Below are positions 1 through 7,350 of a stretch of 10,092 nucleotides of DNA, in pieces. Position 1 is the stretch's first letter; every line of letters begins with the position of its first letter. This stretch comes from Candidatus Pelagibacter sp. (GTDB lineage Bacteria; Pseudomonadota; Alphaproteobacteria; Pelagibacterales; Pelagibacteraceae): the NCBI GenBank assembly GCA_028224115.1, contig JAOIVP010000018.1, positions 1 through 10,092 on the forward strand, read 5' to 3'. Under the pieces are notes generated by a model. That model did no database searches. It had not been told where the DNA came from and saw nothing but the letters and a program-made list of their open reading frames with translations. The position numbers were made by a program, and so were the translations under genes.

Positions 1-10
1 AACTTAACCT

Positions 11-16
11 AAGGAG
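11..16 (+). promoter_or_regulatory. Strong Shine-Dalgarno of proX
   Basis: AAGGAG lies 8 bases before the ATG at 25 and fixes the start of the binding protein. It is a near-perfect ribosome binding site, unlike those of the following permease and ATPase genes, and fits high expression of the periplasmic component. Only 24 bases precede the gene, so its promoter is outside the window. Confidence 0.85.
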
Positions 17-24
17 ATAATTAA

Positions 25-1041
25 ATGAAGTTTTTGAAAAAATTAGTTCTTTCAGCTTTCTTTGTATCGTCATTATTAGCAACTAGTGCTAACGCTGGTG
101 ATTGTAAAGCTAGACTGGGAGATTTTGACTGGAGTAGTGCAAATATTCATACTGCTATTGCATCTTTTATTCTTGAAAAAGGGTATGGATGTGAAGTTTC
201 AGTAACTAAAGGAAGTACAACTCCAATCATGGCTGCTCACTACGATAAGCAGTTAGATGTAATCACTGAAGTTTGGTACGACAATATTATTGCAAACTAC
301 GAGCCTCACGAAAAAGCTGGTACGATCAAAAATATTGGTGTGAACACTCCAGACTCTCAACAAGCTTTCTACGTAGATAAAGCTACAGCTGATAAATACA
401 ATCTTAAGTCAGTAATGGATATGAAAGATCCTAAAATAGCTGCGCTATTTAAAGATCCAGAAAATCCTTCTAAAGGTAGAATGACTAGCTGTATTTCAGG
501 TTGGACTTGTTACACAGTAAACTTAGTAAAACAAAAAGAGTATGGTCTAGATGCTTTCTATACAAACTTTGACCCAGGTTCTGGTGGCGCATTAGATGCT
601 GCTATCGCTGGTGCATTTGCTAAGAAAAAACCTATCTTTACTTACTACTGGGCACCTACTGGTTTAATGGGTAAAGTTGATCTTGTTAGATTGACAGAAC
701 CTAAGTTTGATTCTGATTGCTGGAATAATATGTCAGCAGTTGTTGAAAAAATCAAAGCAGATGGTCCAGATGCATACACTAAATCTTGTGCATGTGAATA
801 TAGAGATATGGCTTTAACAAAGTCTGTTTTAACTGATTGGGCAAAAGCTAATCCAGCAGAAACAGCTTTCTTAGAAAAGTATACTATTCCTACAGCAGTA
901 GTTAACAAAATGTTAGCCTTCTACGAAGACGAGTCTGATGGTGATATGGAGTTAACTGCTAAAGAGTTCTTAAAAACTCAAGCAATGTGGAAAAGTTGGG
1001 TACCTGCAGATGTAGCTTCAAAAGTTACAGCTGCTTTGTAA
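25..1041 (+). CDS. proX: Glycine betaine/carnitine-type ABC transporter, periplasmic substrate-binding protein
   Basis: This is the periplasmic binding protein of a ProU/OpuA-family importer (OpuAC fold), which captures quaternary amines such as glycine betaine, proline betaine, carnitine or choline and delivers them to the permease encoded next. A signal peptide is clear: basic start (MKFLKK), hydrophobic stretch, and an AxA-type cleavage site SANA before G25. The mature part shows family features: an early FDW motif (W36), EVWYDN (W84, Y85), GWTCY (W160) and YYWAPTG (W209), aromatic residues of the kind that form the cation-pi cage for a trimethylammonium head. The mature protein has seven cysteines (27, 56, 156, 162, 232, 255, 257), so periplasmic disulfides are possible. 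At 338 residues it has normal length. The ligand cannot be fixed from sequence; the carnitine-dehydrogenase-like gene nearby makes a CaiX-like role as plausible as glycine betaine. Confidence 0.93.
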   Translation: MKFLKKLVLSAFFVSSLLATSANAGDCKARLGDFDWSSANIHTAIASFILEKGYGCEVSVTKGSTTPIMAAHYDKQLDVITEVWYDNIIANYEPHEKAGTIKNIGVNTPDSQQAFYVDKATADKYNLKSVMDMKDPKIAALFKDPENPSKGRMTSCISGWTCYTVNLVKQKEYGLDAFYTNFDPGSGGALDAAIAGAFAKKKPIFTYYWAPTGLMGKVDLVRLTEPKFDSDCWNNMSAVVEKIKADGPDAYTKSCACEYRDMALTKSVLTDWAKANPAETAFLEKYTIPTAVVNKMLAFYEDESDGDMELTAKEFLKTQAMWKSWVPADVASKVTAAL

Positions 1042-1062
1042 TCTGATAAAATAAAATAATTT

Positions 1063-1088
1063 GAAAGAGCCCTTTACTGGGCTCTTTC
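1063..1088 (+). terminator. Terminator/attenuator hairpin between proX and proW
   Basis: A perfect 10-bp inverted repeat, GAAAGAGCCC / GGGCTCTTTC, with a 6-base loop (TTTACT) lies 21 bases after the proX stop and 21 bases before the proW start. The arm ends in TTTC and is followed by TTTAG, so the U-tract is short and interrupted. I read it as an intrinsic terminator or partial attenuator, or a 3' stabiliser of the proX mRNA. Either would make the binding protein more abundant than the membrane subunits, as is usual for such operons. Confidence 0.85.
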
Positions 1089-1109
1089 TTTAGATAATAA
1101 TAATCATAT

Positions 1110-2129
1110 ATGTTTAAAGATAAAAAAAATTTATTTAACTTAAGTCTGTTAGGTATTTTTGTATGGTTATTAGTTACTAGTTACAGCTCATCTAAAAGAA
1201 AACCAGAGTCTGTTGGCGAATTATTAAATGATTTTTCATGGCTAAGTAATTGGCCTAAATGGTTAGACTTACCATTAATGCCCTGGATCAACAAATGGTT
1301 CAAAGCTTTAAATGAAAACTTTGGTTTTATTTTTGAAGCAATAAATAATGTTCTACTTGCTATGTTAATGGGGCTTAAAAATTTTTTAGTTCAAGCCCCC
1401 TGGCCTTTAGTAATTATAGGTGTTGTAATACTTGCCTATTTTGCTAGTGGCAAAAAGATTAAAACAACTGTTGCTGTTGGCTTCTGTACATTTTTTATAG
1501 GATTTTTGCATCCAAGATTCTGGGACAAAGCAATTGAAACAACATCTATAATGTTAATCAGTATTTTCTTATGTCTTATAATAGGTGTTCCAATTGGAAT
1601 CTGGATGTCTAGAGCAAATAGAGTAAGAGAAAAAATTCTTCCTATACTTGATCTAATGCAGACCATTCCCGCTTTTGTGTATTTAATACCAGGAATTATG
1701 TTATTTGGTTTAGGAGCTGTGCCCGCAATTATTGCAACTTTTATTTATGCTGTACCACCTTTGGTTAGATTAACAGATTTAGGAATTAGATTGGTAGACA
1801 GTGAAGTAACAGAAGCAGCTGATGCTTTTGGTGCTAGCAAAAAACAAAAATTGTGGGGAGTTCAAATCCCATTAGCACTTCCAAATATTATGCAAGGAAT
1901 TAACCAATGTACAATGATGGCTTTATCAATGGTTGTTATTGCTTCAATGATCGGGACAAGAGGTTTGGGTGATGAGGTTCTTTTAGGTCTTCAACAATTA
2001 AACGTAGGTCGTGCTGCTGAAGCTGGTATTGCAATTGTATTGTTAGCAATTGTATTAGATAGAATTACTCAATCTTATGGTGAAACTCTTCAGGAGAGAA
2101 ATGCTCCAGCTAAAAAGGTTAAAAAATGA
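1110..2129 (+). CDS. proW: Glycine betaine-type ABC transporter, permease subunit
   Basis: Inner-membrane permease of the ProU/OpuA importer. An N-terminal hydrophobic helix (about residues 11-24) and a hydrophilic, Trp-rich stretch (30-70) precede the BPD_transp_1 core, as in long ProW proteins. Core membrane segments lie at roughly 96-112, 118-133, 145-165, 185-217, 266-283 and 304-316. The EAA loop that docks on the ATPase is clear at about 235-260 (EAADAFGASKKQKLWGVQIP, then LALPNI). The GTRGLGDEV motif typical of OpuAB/ProW follows at 282-290. No Shine-Dalgarno is visible before the ATG at 1110, so initiation is leaderless-like or inefficient, which adds to the down-regulation expected from the upstream hairpin. 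The last codons overlap proV. Length (339 residues) is normal for the family. Confidence 0.94.
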   Translation: MFKDKKNLFNLSLLGIFVWLLVTSYSSSKRKPESVGELLNDFSWLSNWPKWLDLPLMPWINKWFKALNENFGFIFEAINNVLLAMLMGLKNFLVQAPWPLVIIGVVILAYFASGKKIKTTVAVGFCTFFIGFLHPRFWDKAIETTSIMLISIFLCLIIGVPIGIWMSRANRVREKILPILDLMQTIPAFVYLIPGIMLFGLGAVPAIIATFIYAVPPLVRLTDLGIRLVDSEVTEAADAFGASKKQKLWGVQIPLALPNIMQGINQCTMMALSMVVIASMIGTRGLGDEVLLGLQQLNVGRAAEAGIAIVLLAIVLDRITQSYGETLQERNAPAKKVKK

Positions 2130-3154
2130 TGTCAAAAATAGAAATAAATAATATTTATAAAATTTTTGGTAATGATCCAGACTCAGTAATGGGTATGGTA
2201 CAAAATGGATCTACAAAAGATGAAGTTCTTGAACAAACTGGCCACACAGTTGGTCTAGATAATGTTTCTTTAAATATTGAAGAAGGAGAAACTTTTGTTT
2301 GTATGGGGTTATCAGGTTCTGGAAAATCTACACTAATAAGACATTTAAATAGATTGATCGATCCAACAGCTGGAGAAATTCTAATTGATGGTGAGAATGT
2401 TATGAGTTTTAATCCAGATCAATTAATTGATTTTAGAAGACACAAGATGAGTATGGTCTTTCAAAGATTTGGTTTATTTCCACATAAAACAGTAATGCAA
2501 AATGTTGGTTATGGTTTAGAGATGCAAGGAAAATCTGAAGAAGAAAGAGATAAAGTTGCTATGGAAAAAATTGAAGCAGTTGGACTCAATGGTTTTGAAA
2601 ACCAGTTTCCTAATCAATTATCTGGAGGGATGCAGCAACGTGTTGGTCTAGCTAGAGCATTAGCTACTAATTCAGATATTATGTTAATGGATGAAGCATT
2701 TAGTGCGTTAGATCCACTTATTAGAAGTGACATGCAAAAACAATTAATTGATCTTCAATCGGAATTAAAAAAAACAATCGTATTTATTACTCATGATTTG
2801 GACGAGTCGTTAAGATTAGGTGATCATATTGGAATTTTAAATGCTGGAAAATTAGTTCAAGTTGGAACACCTGTTGATATTATCATGAAACCTGCAGATG
2901 ATTATGTAAAAGCTTTTGTTAAAGATGTTAATAGAGCGAAAGTTATTAAAGCAAAAATCATCATGACAGATATTAACGAGACTAATGGTATCGATAAATC
3001 AAATCTAGTTAGAGTTAATGAAGACCAGTTTATAGAAGAATTTTTACCACAAATAGTTTGTACTAACGCTAATTGTGAGGTAGTTGATAAAAGTGGAAAC
3101 ACCAAAGGCTATATCACTAATAAAGAATTACAGTCCTCATTAACAAAATCATAA
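2126..3154 (+). CDS. proV: Glycine betaine-type ABC transporter, ATP-binding subunit with C-terminal CBS-like region
   Basis: ATPase that powers the importer from the cytoplasmic face. It has the ProV/OpuAA N-terminal extension (residues 1-50), Walker A GLSGSGKST (61-69), Q-loop VFQRFGLFPH (Q113), signature LSGGMQQRVGLARAL (165-179), Walker B IMLMDE (185-190) and H-loop histidine in FITHD (H223). After about residue 270 a CBS-like regulatory region follows, including VVDKSGNTKGYI near the end; in OpuA such domains sense ionic strength. Only about 70 residues remain there, so the CBS part looks reduced. The start ATG at 2126 overlaps the proW stop as ATGA. A second ATG at 2129 is equally possible, and either implies translational coupling. 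Length is 342 residues, somewhat shorter than E. coli ProV. Confidence 0.95.
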   Translation: MMSKIEINNIYKIFGNDPDSVMGMVQNGSTKDEVLEQTGHTVGLDNVSLNIEEGETFVCMGLSGSGKSTLIRHLNRLIDPTAGEILIDGENVMSFNPDQLIDFRRHKMSMVFQRFGLFPHKTVMQNVGYGLEMQGKSEEERDKVAMEKIEAVGLNGFENQFPNQLSGGMQQRVGLARALATNSDIMLMDEAFSALDPLIRSDMQKQLIDLQSELKKTIVFITHDLDESLRLGDHIGILNAGKLVQVGTPVDIIMKPADDYVKAFVKDVNRAKVIKAKIIMTDINETNGIDKSNLVRVNEDQFIEEFLPQIVCTNANCEVVDKSGNTKGYITNKELQSSLTKS

Positions 3155-3157
3155 TTA

Positions 3158-3946
3158 ATGGTTAACCAATCATTAAAAAATAAAAAAATCATTATATCAG
3201 CAGGTGCATCTGGAATTGGTTTAGCGACTGCTAAGGTTTGTCTTGCAAGAGGTGCTTCTGTCTATCTTTGTGATATAGATAATAAATCACTTCATAAATT
3301 AAATAAGCACCCATTAATAAATAAAAGATTATTTGTATACCTTTGTGATGCATCAAATGAAAATCAGGTTTCAGATTTTTTTGAGAAAGTAAAAAAGAAA
3401 ACTAAAAAAATTGATGCTCTAATTAATAATGTGGGTATTGCAGGACCCACAGGCTCACTTGAAAAATTAAAATCTAAAGATTGGGAAAGAACTATTCAAG
3501 TAGATGTTAACAGTCACTTCTATTTTACAAAAAAAGCTATCCCGTTACTTAAAAAATCTAAAAATGGGTCAATTATTAATATTTCATCCACTGCTGGAAT
3601 ACTTGGTTTTCCACTTCGATCACCTTATGCGGCAAGTAAATGGGCAATTATTGGTGTTACAAAAACATTGGCCATGGAGCTTGGTAAATTTAACATTAGA
3701 GTTAATGCAGTATGTCCTGGAACAATTAAGGGAGATAGAATGAAAAGAGTTATAAGAGATAAGGCAAAATTTACTAAAGTTTCAACTAAAGTTATTGAGA
3801 AAGATTTTGTTTCAATGAGTTCAATGAAACAATGGATCTTGGAAGAAGATATTGGAAAGATGTGTTCTTTTCTAATCTCAGACGACTCTAGTAAAGTTTC
3901 TGGTCAAGTAATCTCCGTTGATGGCCATACAGAGAGAAATGATTAA
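3158..3946 (+). CDS. Short-chain dehydrogenase/reductase (SDR), NAD(P)-dependent
   Basis: Classical SDR oxidoreductase of 262 residues, probably oxidising or reducing a hydroxyl/keto group of a small metabolite. The Rossmann nucleotide motif is SAGASGIG (14-21, with Ser-Ala where Thr-Gly is usual). An acidic residue after beta2 (D39 in LCDID) favours NAD over NADP. NNVG (90-93) replaces NNAG; N118, S144 (ISSTAG), Y157 and K161 (YAASK) make up the catalytic tetrad. CPGTI (186-190) and a C-terminal SGQVISVDG complete the family pattern, so it should be active. It starts 3 bases after proV with no Shine-Dalgarno and is probably cotranscribed and coupled with the transporter, suggesting that it acts on the imported compound. 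The substrate is unknown. A hydroxy-amine dehydrogenase working with the carnitine-dehydrogenase-like enzyme downstream is one possibility. Confidence 0.88.
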   Translation: MVNQSLKNKKIIISAGASGIGLATAKVCLARGASVYLCDIDNKSLHKLNKHPLINKRLFVYLCDASNENQVSDFFEKVKKKTKKIDALINNVGIAGPTGSLEKLKSKDWERTIQVDVNSHFYFTKKAIPLLKKSKNGSIINISSTAGILGFPLRSPYAASKWAIIGVTKTLAMELGKFNIRVNAVCPGTIKGDRMKRVIRDKAKFTKVSTKVIEKDFVSMSSMKQWILEEDIGKMCSFLISDDSSKVSGQVISVDGHTERND

Positions 3947-3947
3947 T

Positions 3948-4889
3948 TTATCTTAATTTTTTTTCGTATCTTTTTCTCAACTTTTGAAGCTCAACTAAAT
4001 ATTCATCTCTAATATTTGAAATTTTACTAACAGATTTTCCTTTAGATTGTTTTTTGGTTCCCTGAACCAGTCTATCAATTAACTTATTAGATAACTTTGG
4101 GGCTTTTAATTTAGTCCACGGAAGTTTTAAAGCAGGTCCAAATTGTTCTAACATATGTCTCATTCCTGCTTTTCCTCCAGCTAAATGAAAAGTTAAAAAA
4201 GTTCCCATCAAAGACCATCTTAAACCTGGTCCATCTTCAATTGCTCTATCTAATTCTTCTGTGGTTGCATGACCTTCGTTAATAATATGTAAACCTTCTC
4301 TCCATAAAGCTTCTTGCAATCTATCTGATAAATAACCGGGCAGCTCGTGTTTAACCATGATTGGGTTCATTGAAATTGAATTATAAAATTTTTTAGCTGT
4401 TACTAAATATTTTTTTGATGTTTTTTTTCCAGGTACAATTTCAACAGCAGGCAATAAGTAGACTGGATTAAATGGATGTCCAATCATTGCTCTTTCAGGG
4501 TTTTTACATTTAGAATAAATTCTTGTTGGCAATAATCCTGATGAGCTTGATGAAATTATTGCATTTGGTTTTGCATATTTTCCAATAGTGCTCATCAATT
4601 TAGTTTTTAAGGCATAATTTTCACTTGCACATTCTTGAATAAAATCTGCATCTTTGAGAGCTTCTTCAATTGAGGTAAAATATTTGAAATTTTTAAGATT
4701 GAGAGTTTTTTTATTAAAAAGTTTTTTTACATATGGCCAAGTTCTTTTAATCTCAGAAATTAAATTTTGTTTTAATTTAATTTCCTTATCGAAAGCATGA
4801 ACAATTTTGTTATGTGCTAAACATCGAATAATCCAACCAGCACCTATCACTCCTGTTCCAATTACAGCAACTTTTTTTATTTTTTTCAT
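3948..4889 (-). CDS. lcdH: L-carnitine dehydrogenase-like 3-hydroxyacyl-CoA dehydrogenase family protein
   Basis: NAD-dependent dehydrogenase of the 3-hydroxyacyl-CoA dehydrogenase/lambda-crystallin family, closest by eye to L-carnitine dehydrogenase, which converts L-carnitine to 3-dehydrocarnitine. The N-terminal Rossmann motif is GTGVIGAGW (11-19), with acidic D34 after beta2 fitting NAD. Family residues follow: SSSSSGLLPT (113-122), the catalytic-dyad histidine in GHPFNPVYLLP (H138) and glutamate E150 twelve residues later. The C-terminal domain carries stretches I recognise from carnitine dehydrogenases: ALWREGLHI, GLRWSLMGTFLTFHLAGG (222-239), GMRHMLEQFGPALKLPW. Length (313) matches the single-domain enzyme without the thioesterase fusion seen in some species. 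It is last in the minus-strand cluster, 2 bases after the MetX-like gene, and its stop lies 1 bp from that of the convergent SDR. A related betaine-type 3-hydroxy acid remains a possible substrate. Confidence 0.85.
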   Translation of the reverse strand: MKKIKKVAVIGTGVIGAGWIIRCLAHNKIVHAFDKEIKLKQNLISEIKRTWPYVKKLFNKKTLNLKNFKYFTSIEEALKDADFIQECASENYALKTKLMSTIGKYAKPNAIISSSSSGLLPTRIYSKCKNPERAMIGHPFNPVYLLPAVEIVPGKKTSKKYLVTAKKFYNSISMNPIMVKHELPGYLSDRLQEALWREGLHIINEGHATTEELDRAIEDGPGLRWSLMGTFLTFHLAGGKAGMRHMLEQFGPALKLPWTKLKAPKLSNKLIDRLVQGTKKQSKGKSVSKISNIRDEYLVELQKLRKRYEKKLR

Positions 4890-4891
4890 TA

Positions 4892-5902
4892 CTAGTTCAA
4901 TAATTCTCTAATATTTTTATCAAGTTCTTTTTCAAATTTTTTATCATTTCCTGGATTTGCTGCACAGTGTCCAAAAGATGAATCAATTGGTCTTAAAGAT
5001 GAATGGGGTATAAATTTATTTTCATATTCATTGTCTTCAACTCTAAAATAAAGGTCTTGTTTGCAGGGCATTAAAATTGTTTTAGCCTTAATTGATTTTA
5101 GAGCCTTGATATAATCATTTTTATATAATGGTCCTTTACTTATATCGTTTAATTGCCATGTTTTTAATTTTGATAATAAATTATTTGCGTCCCAGTTTTT
5201 GGCATGATCATTAGCCCAATCTTTTAATAATTCATCTGAATTTTTATAACCAAGTTTTCTAAATAACTTTTCTCTGTAAAAATTTTGAGAAAAGGCCCAC
5301 CCTGCATAAACACGACCAAAAGCCTTGAGACCTTCTGTGGGTTGTTTTATATAATTACCTTTGTTCCAATTTTTATCGGCTATAAGTGCAGCTTTAACAC
5401 CCTCTAAAAAAACATGGTTATGAATTGATGTTTTTGATGAAGCACAAAATGGAAGAATAGCTTTTACCATATTTGGATATTGAGCAGCCCATTGATATGA
5501 TTGACAGCCAGCCATAGACCAACCTGTTACTAATGCAATTTTTTTTATTTTTAATTTTTCTGCAATTAGTTTGTGTTGACAATAAATATTATCCCACAAA
5601 GTTAAGGTTGGAAACTTTGAACCTGATTGATCTTTTGTAGAATTGTTTGGAGATGATGAAAAGCCATTTCCAAACATATTAATTGATATAATAAAATATT
5701 TATTTGGGTTTAGGGCTCTATTTTTTCCTATAAAACCTTCATTTCTAATATGACTACCTGTATAAAATGTTGGAAGAACTATAACATTGGATCCACTTTT
5801 ATTTAATGTACCGTAAGTTTTGTACGCTAGTTCAGCTGATTTTAAAATTTTTCCTGATAAAAGTTTTATATTACCTAATTTAAACTTTTCATATTTTACC
5901 AT
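4892..5902 (-). CDS. MetX-like alpha/beta-fold hydrolase/acyltransferase
   Basis: Cytoplasmic alpha/beta-hydrolase of the homoserine O-acetyltransferase (MetX) superfamily, 336 residues. The N-terminal part has the family pattern AYKTYGTLN (26-34) and a hydrophobic strand before PTFYTGSH (44-51). The nucleophile elbow is GWSMAG (127-132, S129), with the acid in CKQDLYF (D283) and the histidine in FGHCAANPG (H312), so the triad is complete. Differences from true MetX are GWS rather than GGS at the elbow and Cys-Ala-Ala after the histidine instead of the usual Asp-x-Phe. Its place between the ligase and the carnitine-dehydrogenase-like gene, with gaps of 3 and 2 bases and no visible Shine-Dalgarno, argues for a coupled catabolic role, such as hydrolysing an ester, amide or acyl intermediate, rather than methionine synthesis. 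The substrate cannot be named. Confidence 0.8.
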   Translation of the reverse strand: MVKYEKFKLGNIKLLSGKILKSAELAYKTYGTLNKSGSNVIVLPTFYTGSHIRNEGFIGKNRALNPNKYFIISINMFGNGFSSSPNNSTKDQSGSKFPTLTLWDNIYCQHKLIAEKLKIKKIALVTGWSMAGCQSYQWAAQYPNMVKAILPFCASSKTSIHNHVFLEGVKAALIADKNWNKGNYIKQPTEGLKAFGRVYAGWAFSQNFYREKLFRKLGYKNSDELLKDWANDHAKNWDANNLLSKLKTWQLNDISKGPLYKNDYIKALKSIKAKTILMPCKQDLYFRVEDNEYENKFIPHSSLRPIDSSFGHCAANPGNDKKFEKELDKNIRELLN

Positions 5903-5905
5903 GAA

Positions 5906-7327
5906 TTAATAAAGTCTTAGGTATTCTTTTACTTCCCAATCGGTAACTGCTTGATGATATCTTTCCCACTCATCATTTTTATAAGCAAGTAAAGATTTTT
6001 TCATAACAGATCCTATTACTTCATCAGACATTTTATCATTTTTAAGAGCTTCTAAAGCCATAAGTAAATTTTTTGGAAGTCTTTTTATTCCAAGTTTTTT
6101 AAATTCACTATCTGTCATATTGTAAAGATCCTGATCTGTAGGTTTGCCTGGATGAATTTTATTTTTGATACCTTCAACTGCAGCTGAAAGTGTCATTGAA
6201 AAAGCTAAATACACATTCATTGTCATATCTGCAGCTCTATTTTCAATACAATATCTATTTTGTGGCAATCTAAATTGGGCAGATCTATTATTATGTCCAT
6301 AAGTGATATTTGTTGGTGCCCAAGTAACTGTACCTCCCTCAAATCCACCTACTCTTGGTACTAAACCATTGTATGAATTTACAGTTGAACATGTGATTGA
6401 AGTTATTGCTTCCGCATGTTTCATTAGGCCCCCAACAGCGAATAAAGATTCTTTAGACCATTTATTTCCGCCATCAAAGATATTTTTTCCATTTTTATCT
6501 ATCATAGAAAAGTTTATGTGAGCTCCTGATCTCCAATCACCTATAGTTGGCTTAGGCATAAATGTAATAAACATATTATGTTTTTTAGCGACCTCTTTAA
6601 GAAGGATACGTAGAAAAACAAGTCTGTCAGCCATTTCCAAAAGATTTGTATAATGAAAATCTAATTCAAATTGTGAGTAAGCACCTTCGGCTACTACATC
6701 ATGAAGCTTCCAACCTAATCCATTAAGAATGTCTATTAACTCTTTTAGAAAATGCATTGAGTCTAATGAGTGTTCAACGTCATAACCAAAAGCTTGGCGT
6801 CGTGGTCTTATTCCTTTTATAGGATCTGTATCTATAGCTTTTACAGGTTGACCATTTTCATCATATTTCATTGCAATGAACTCAGGTTCCACACCTGCCA
6901 TGCCTTTGTATCCTGCATCTTGAGCCTTTTGCATATTTCGTTTTAAAGCTTGTCTTGGGCAAACATTATAAGGTTTATCTTCCCAATAAAGATCTGCAAA
7001 AATAATTGCAGTCGACGTGTCCCAAGGACAAATATAAACAGCATCTAAATCTGGAAGCATGACTTGATCAGAGTCTGCGGGAGTTAGCTCTGGAACAAAA
7101 GATATTGAATGAACAGCAAACTGGGGTCCTTTTCCTAAGCATAAAGGTTCAAAATCACTCATCGGAACAGGTTTTGATTTTGGAATACCATGGAGATCAA
7201 TCCAGCTTGATAAAACATATTTTACACCAGCATTTTTTAATTTTTTATAAACAGAAGGTATTATTTTTTTATTTCTTGCTACCGCATCTTTAAAATTTTC
7301 AAAATACACTTGTTCATTTTTACTCAT
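5906..7327 (-). CDS. Glutamine synthetase family (type III/GlnT-GmaS-like) gamma-glutamyl-amine ligase
   Basis: ATP-dependent ligase of the glutamine synthetase superfamily, 473 residues. The beta-grasp N-domain spans about 20-115 and the catalytic domain about 123-460. Visible active-site elements are metal ligands E147 and E149 in AGVEPEF, E214 and E221 in EGAYSQFE, the FMPKP loop (256-260), H270 in SGAHINFS, VPR (322-325), NRS (347-349) with R353, and IENRAAD (361-367). Type III-related members include gamma-glutamylmethylamide synthetase (GmaS), which joins glutamate to methylamine, and other ligases acting on amines. The setting, a cluster for a methylated or quaternary amine, favours an amine or amino-compound acceptor over ammonia. 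HxN replaces the HxH of many GS enzymes in the FMPKP-to-H region, and the protein is longer than typical GmaS, so I assign no symbol. A good Shine-Dalgarno (AAGGAG, 7334-7339) lies 6 bases before the ATG. Confidence 0.85.
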   Translation of the reverse strand: MSKNEQVYFENFKDAVARNKKIIPSVYKKLKNAGVKYVLSSWIDLHGIPKSKPVPMSDFEPLCLGKGPQFAVHSISFVPELTPADSDQVMLPDLDAVYICPWDTSTAIIFADLYWEDKPYNVCPRQALKRNMQKAQDAGYKGMAGVEPEFIAMKYDENGQPVKAIDTDPIKGIRPRRQAFGYDVEHSLDSMHFLKELIDILNGLGWKLHDVVAEGAYSQFELDFHYTNLLEMADRLVFLRILLKEVAKKHNMFITFMPKPTIGDWRSGAHINFSMIDKNGKNIFDGGNKWSKESLFAVGGLMKHAEAITSITCSTVNSYNGLVPRVGGFEGGTVTWAPTNITYGHNNRSAQFRLPQNRYCIENRAADMTMNVYLAFSMTLSAAVEGIKNKIHPGKPTDQDLYNMTDSEFKKLGIKRLPKNLLMALEALKNDKMSDEVIGSVMKKSLLAYKNDEWERYHQAVTDWEVKEYLRLY

Positions 7328-7350
7328 ATTGATCTCCTTAAGTCTTTTTA

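Noticed and set aside
645..908. 87-codon open frame on the minus strand inside proX
   Set aside because: It lies fully opposite a well-supported gene, has no recognisable family features and no ribosome site; it is an antisense shadow.
1436..1666. 76-codon minus-strand frame inside proW
   Set aside because: The hydrophobic residues mirror the membrane-segment coding of proW; no independent support.
2902..3105. 67-codon minus-strand frame inside the 3' end of proV
   Set aside because: Opposite the conserved coding frame and without family features or a ribosome site.
3504..3743. 79-codon plus-strand frame overlapping the SDR gene
   Set aside because: The SDR frame contains all catalytic motifs over the same bases; this is an out-of-frame shadow.
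3943..3968. ATTAA/TTAAT inverted repeat followed by a T-run, as a terminator for the SDR
   Set aside because: The stem is only 5 A-T pairs and the T-run encodes the Lys-rich tail of the convergent gene; too weak to call.
4892..5902. Annotation as homoserine O-acetyltransferase (metX)
   Set aside because: Fold and triad fit, but the residues around the nucleophile and His differ and the operon is catabolic; a methionine role is not supported.
6303..7293. Two plus-strand frames (6303-6521 and 7105-7293) opposite the GS-family ligase
   Set aside because: The ligase motifs run through both stretches; the opposite frames show no family signal.
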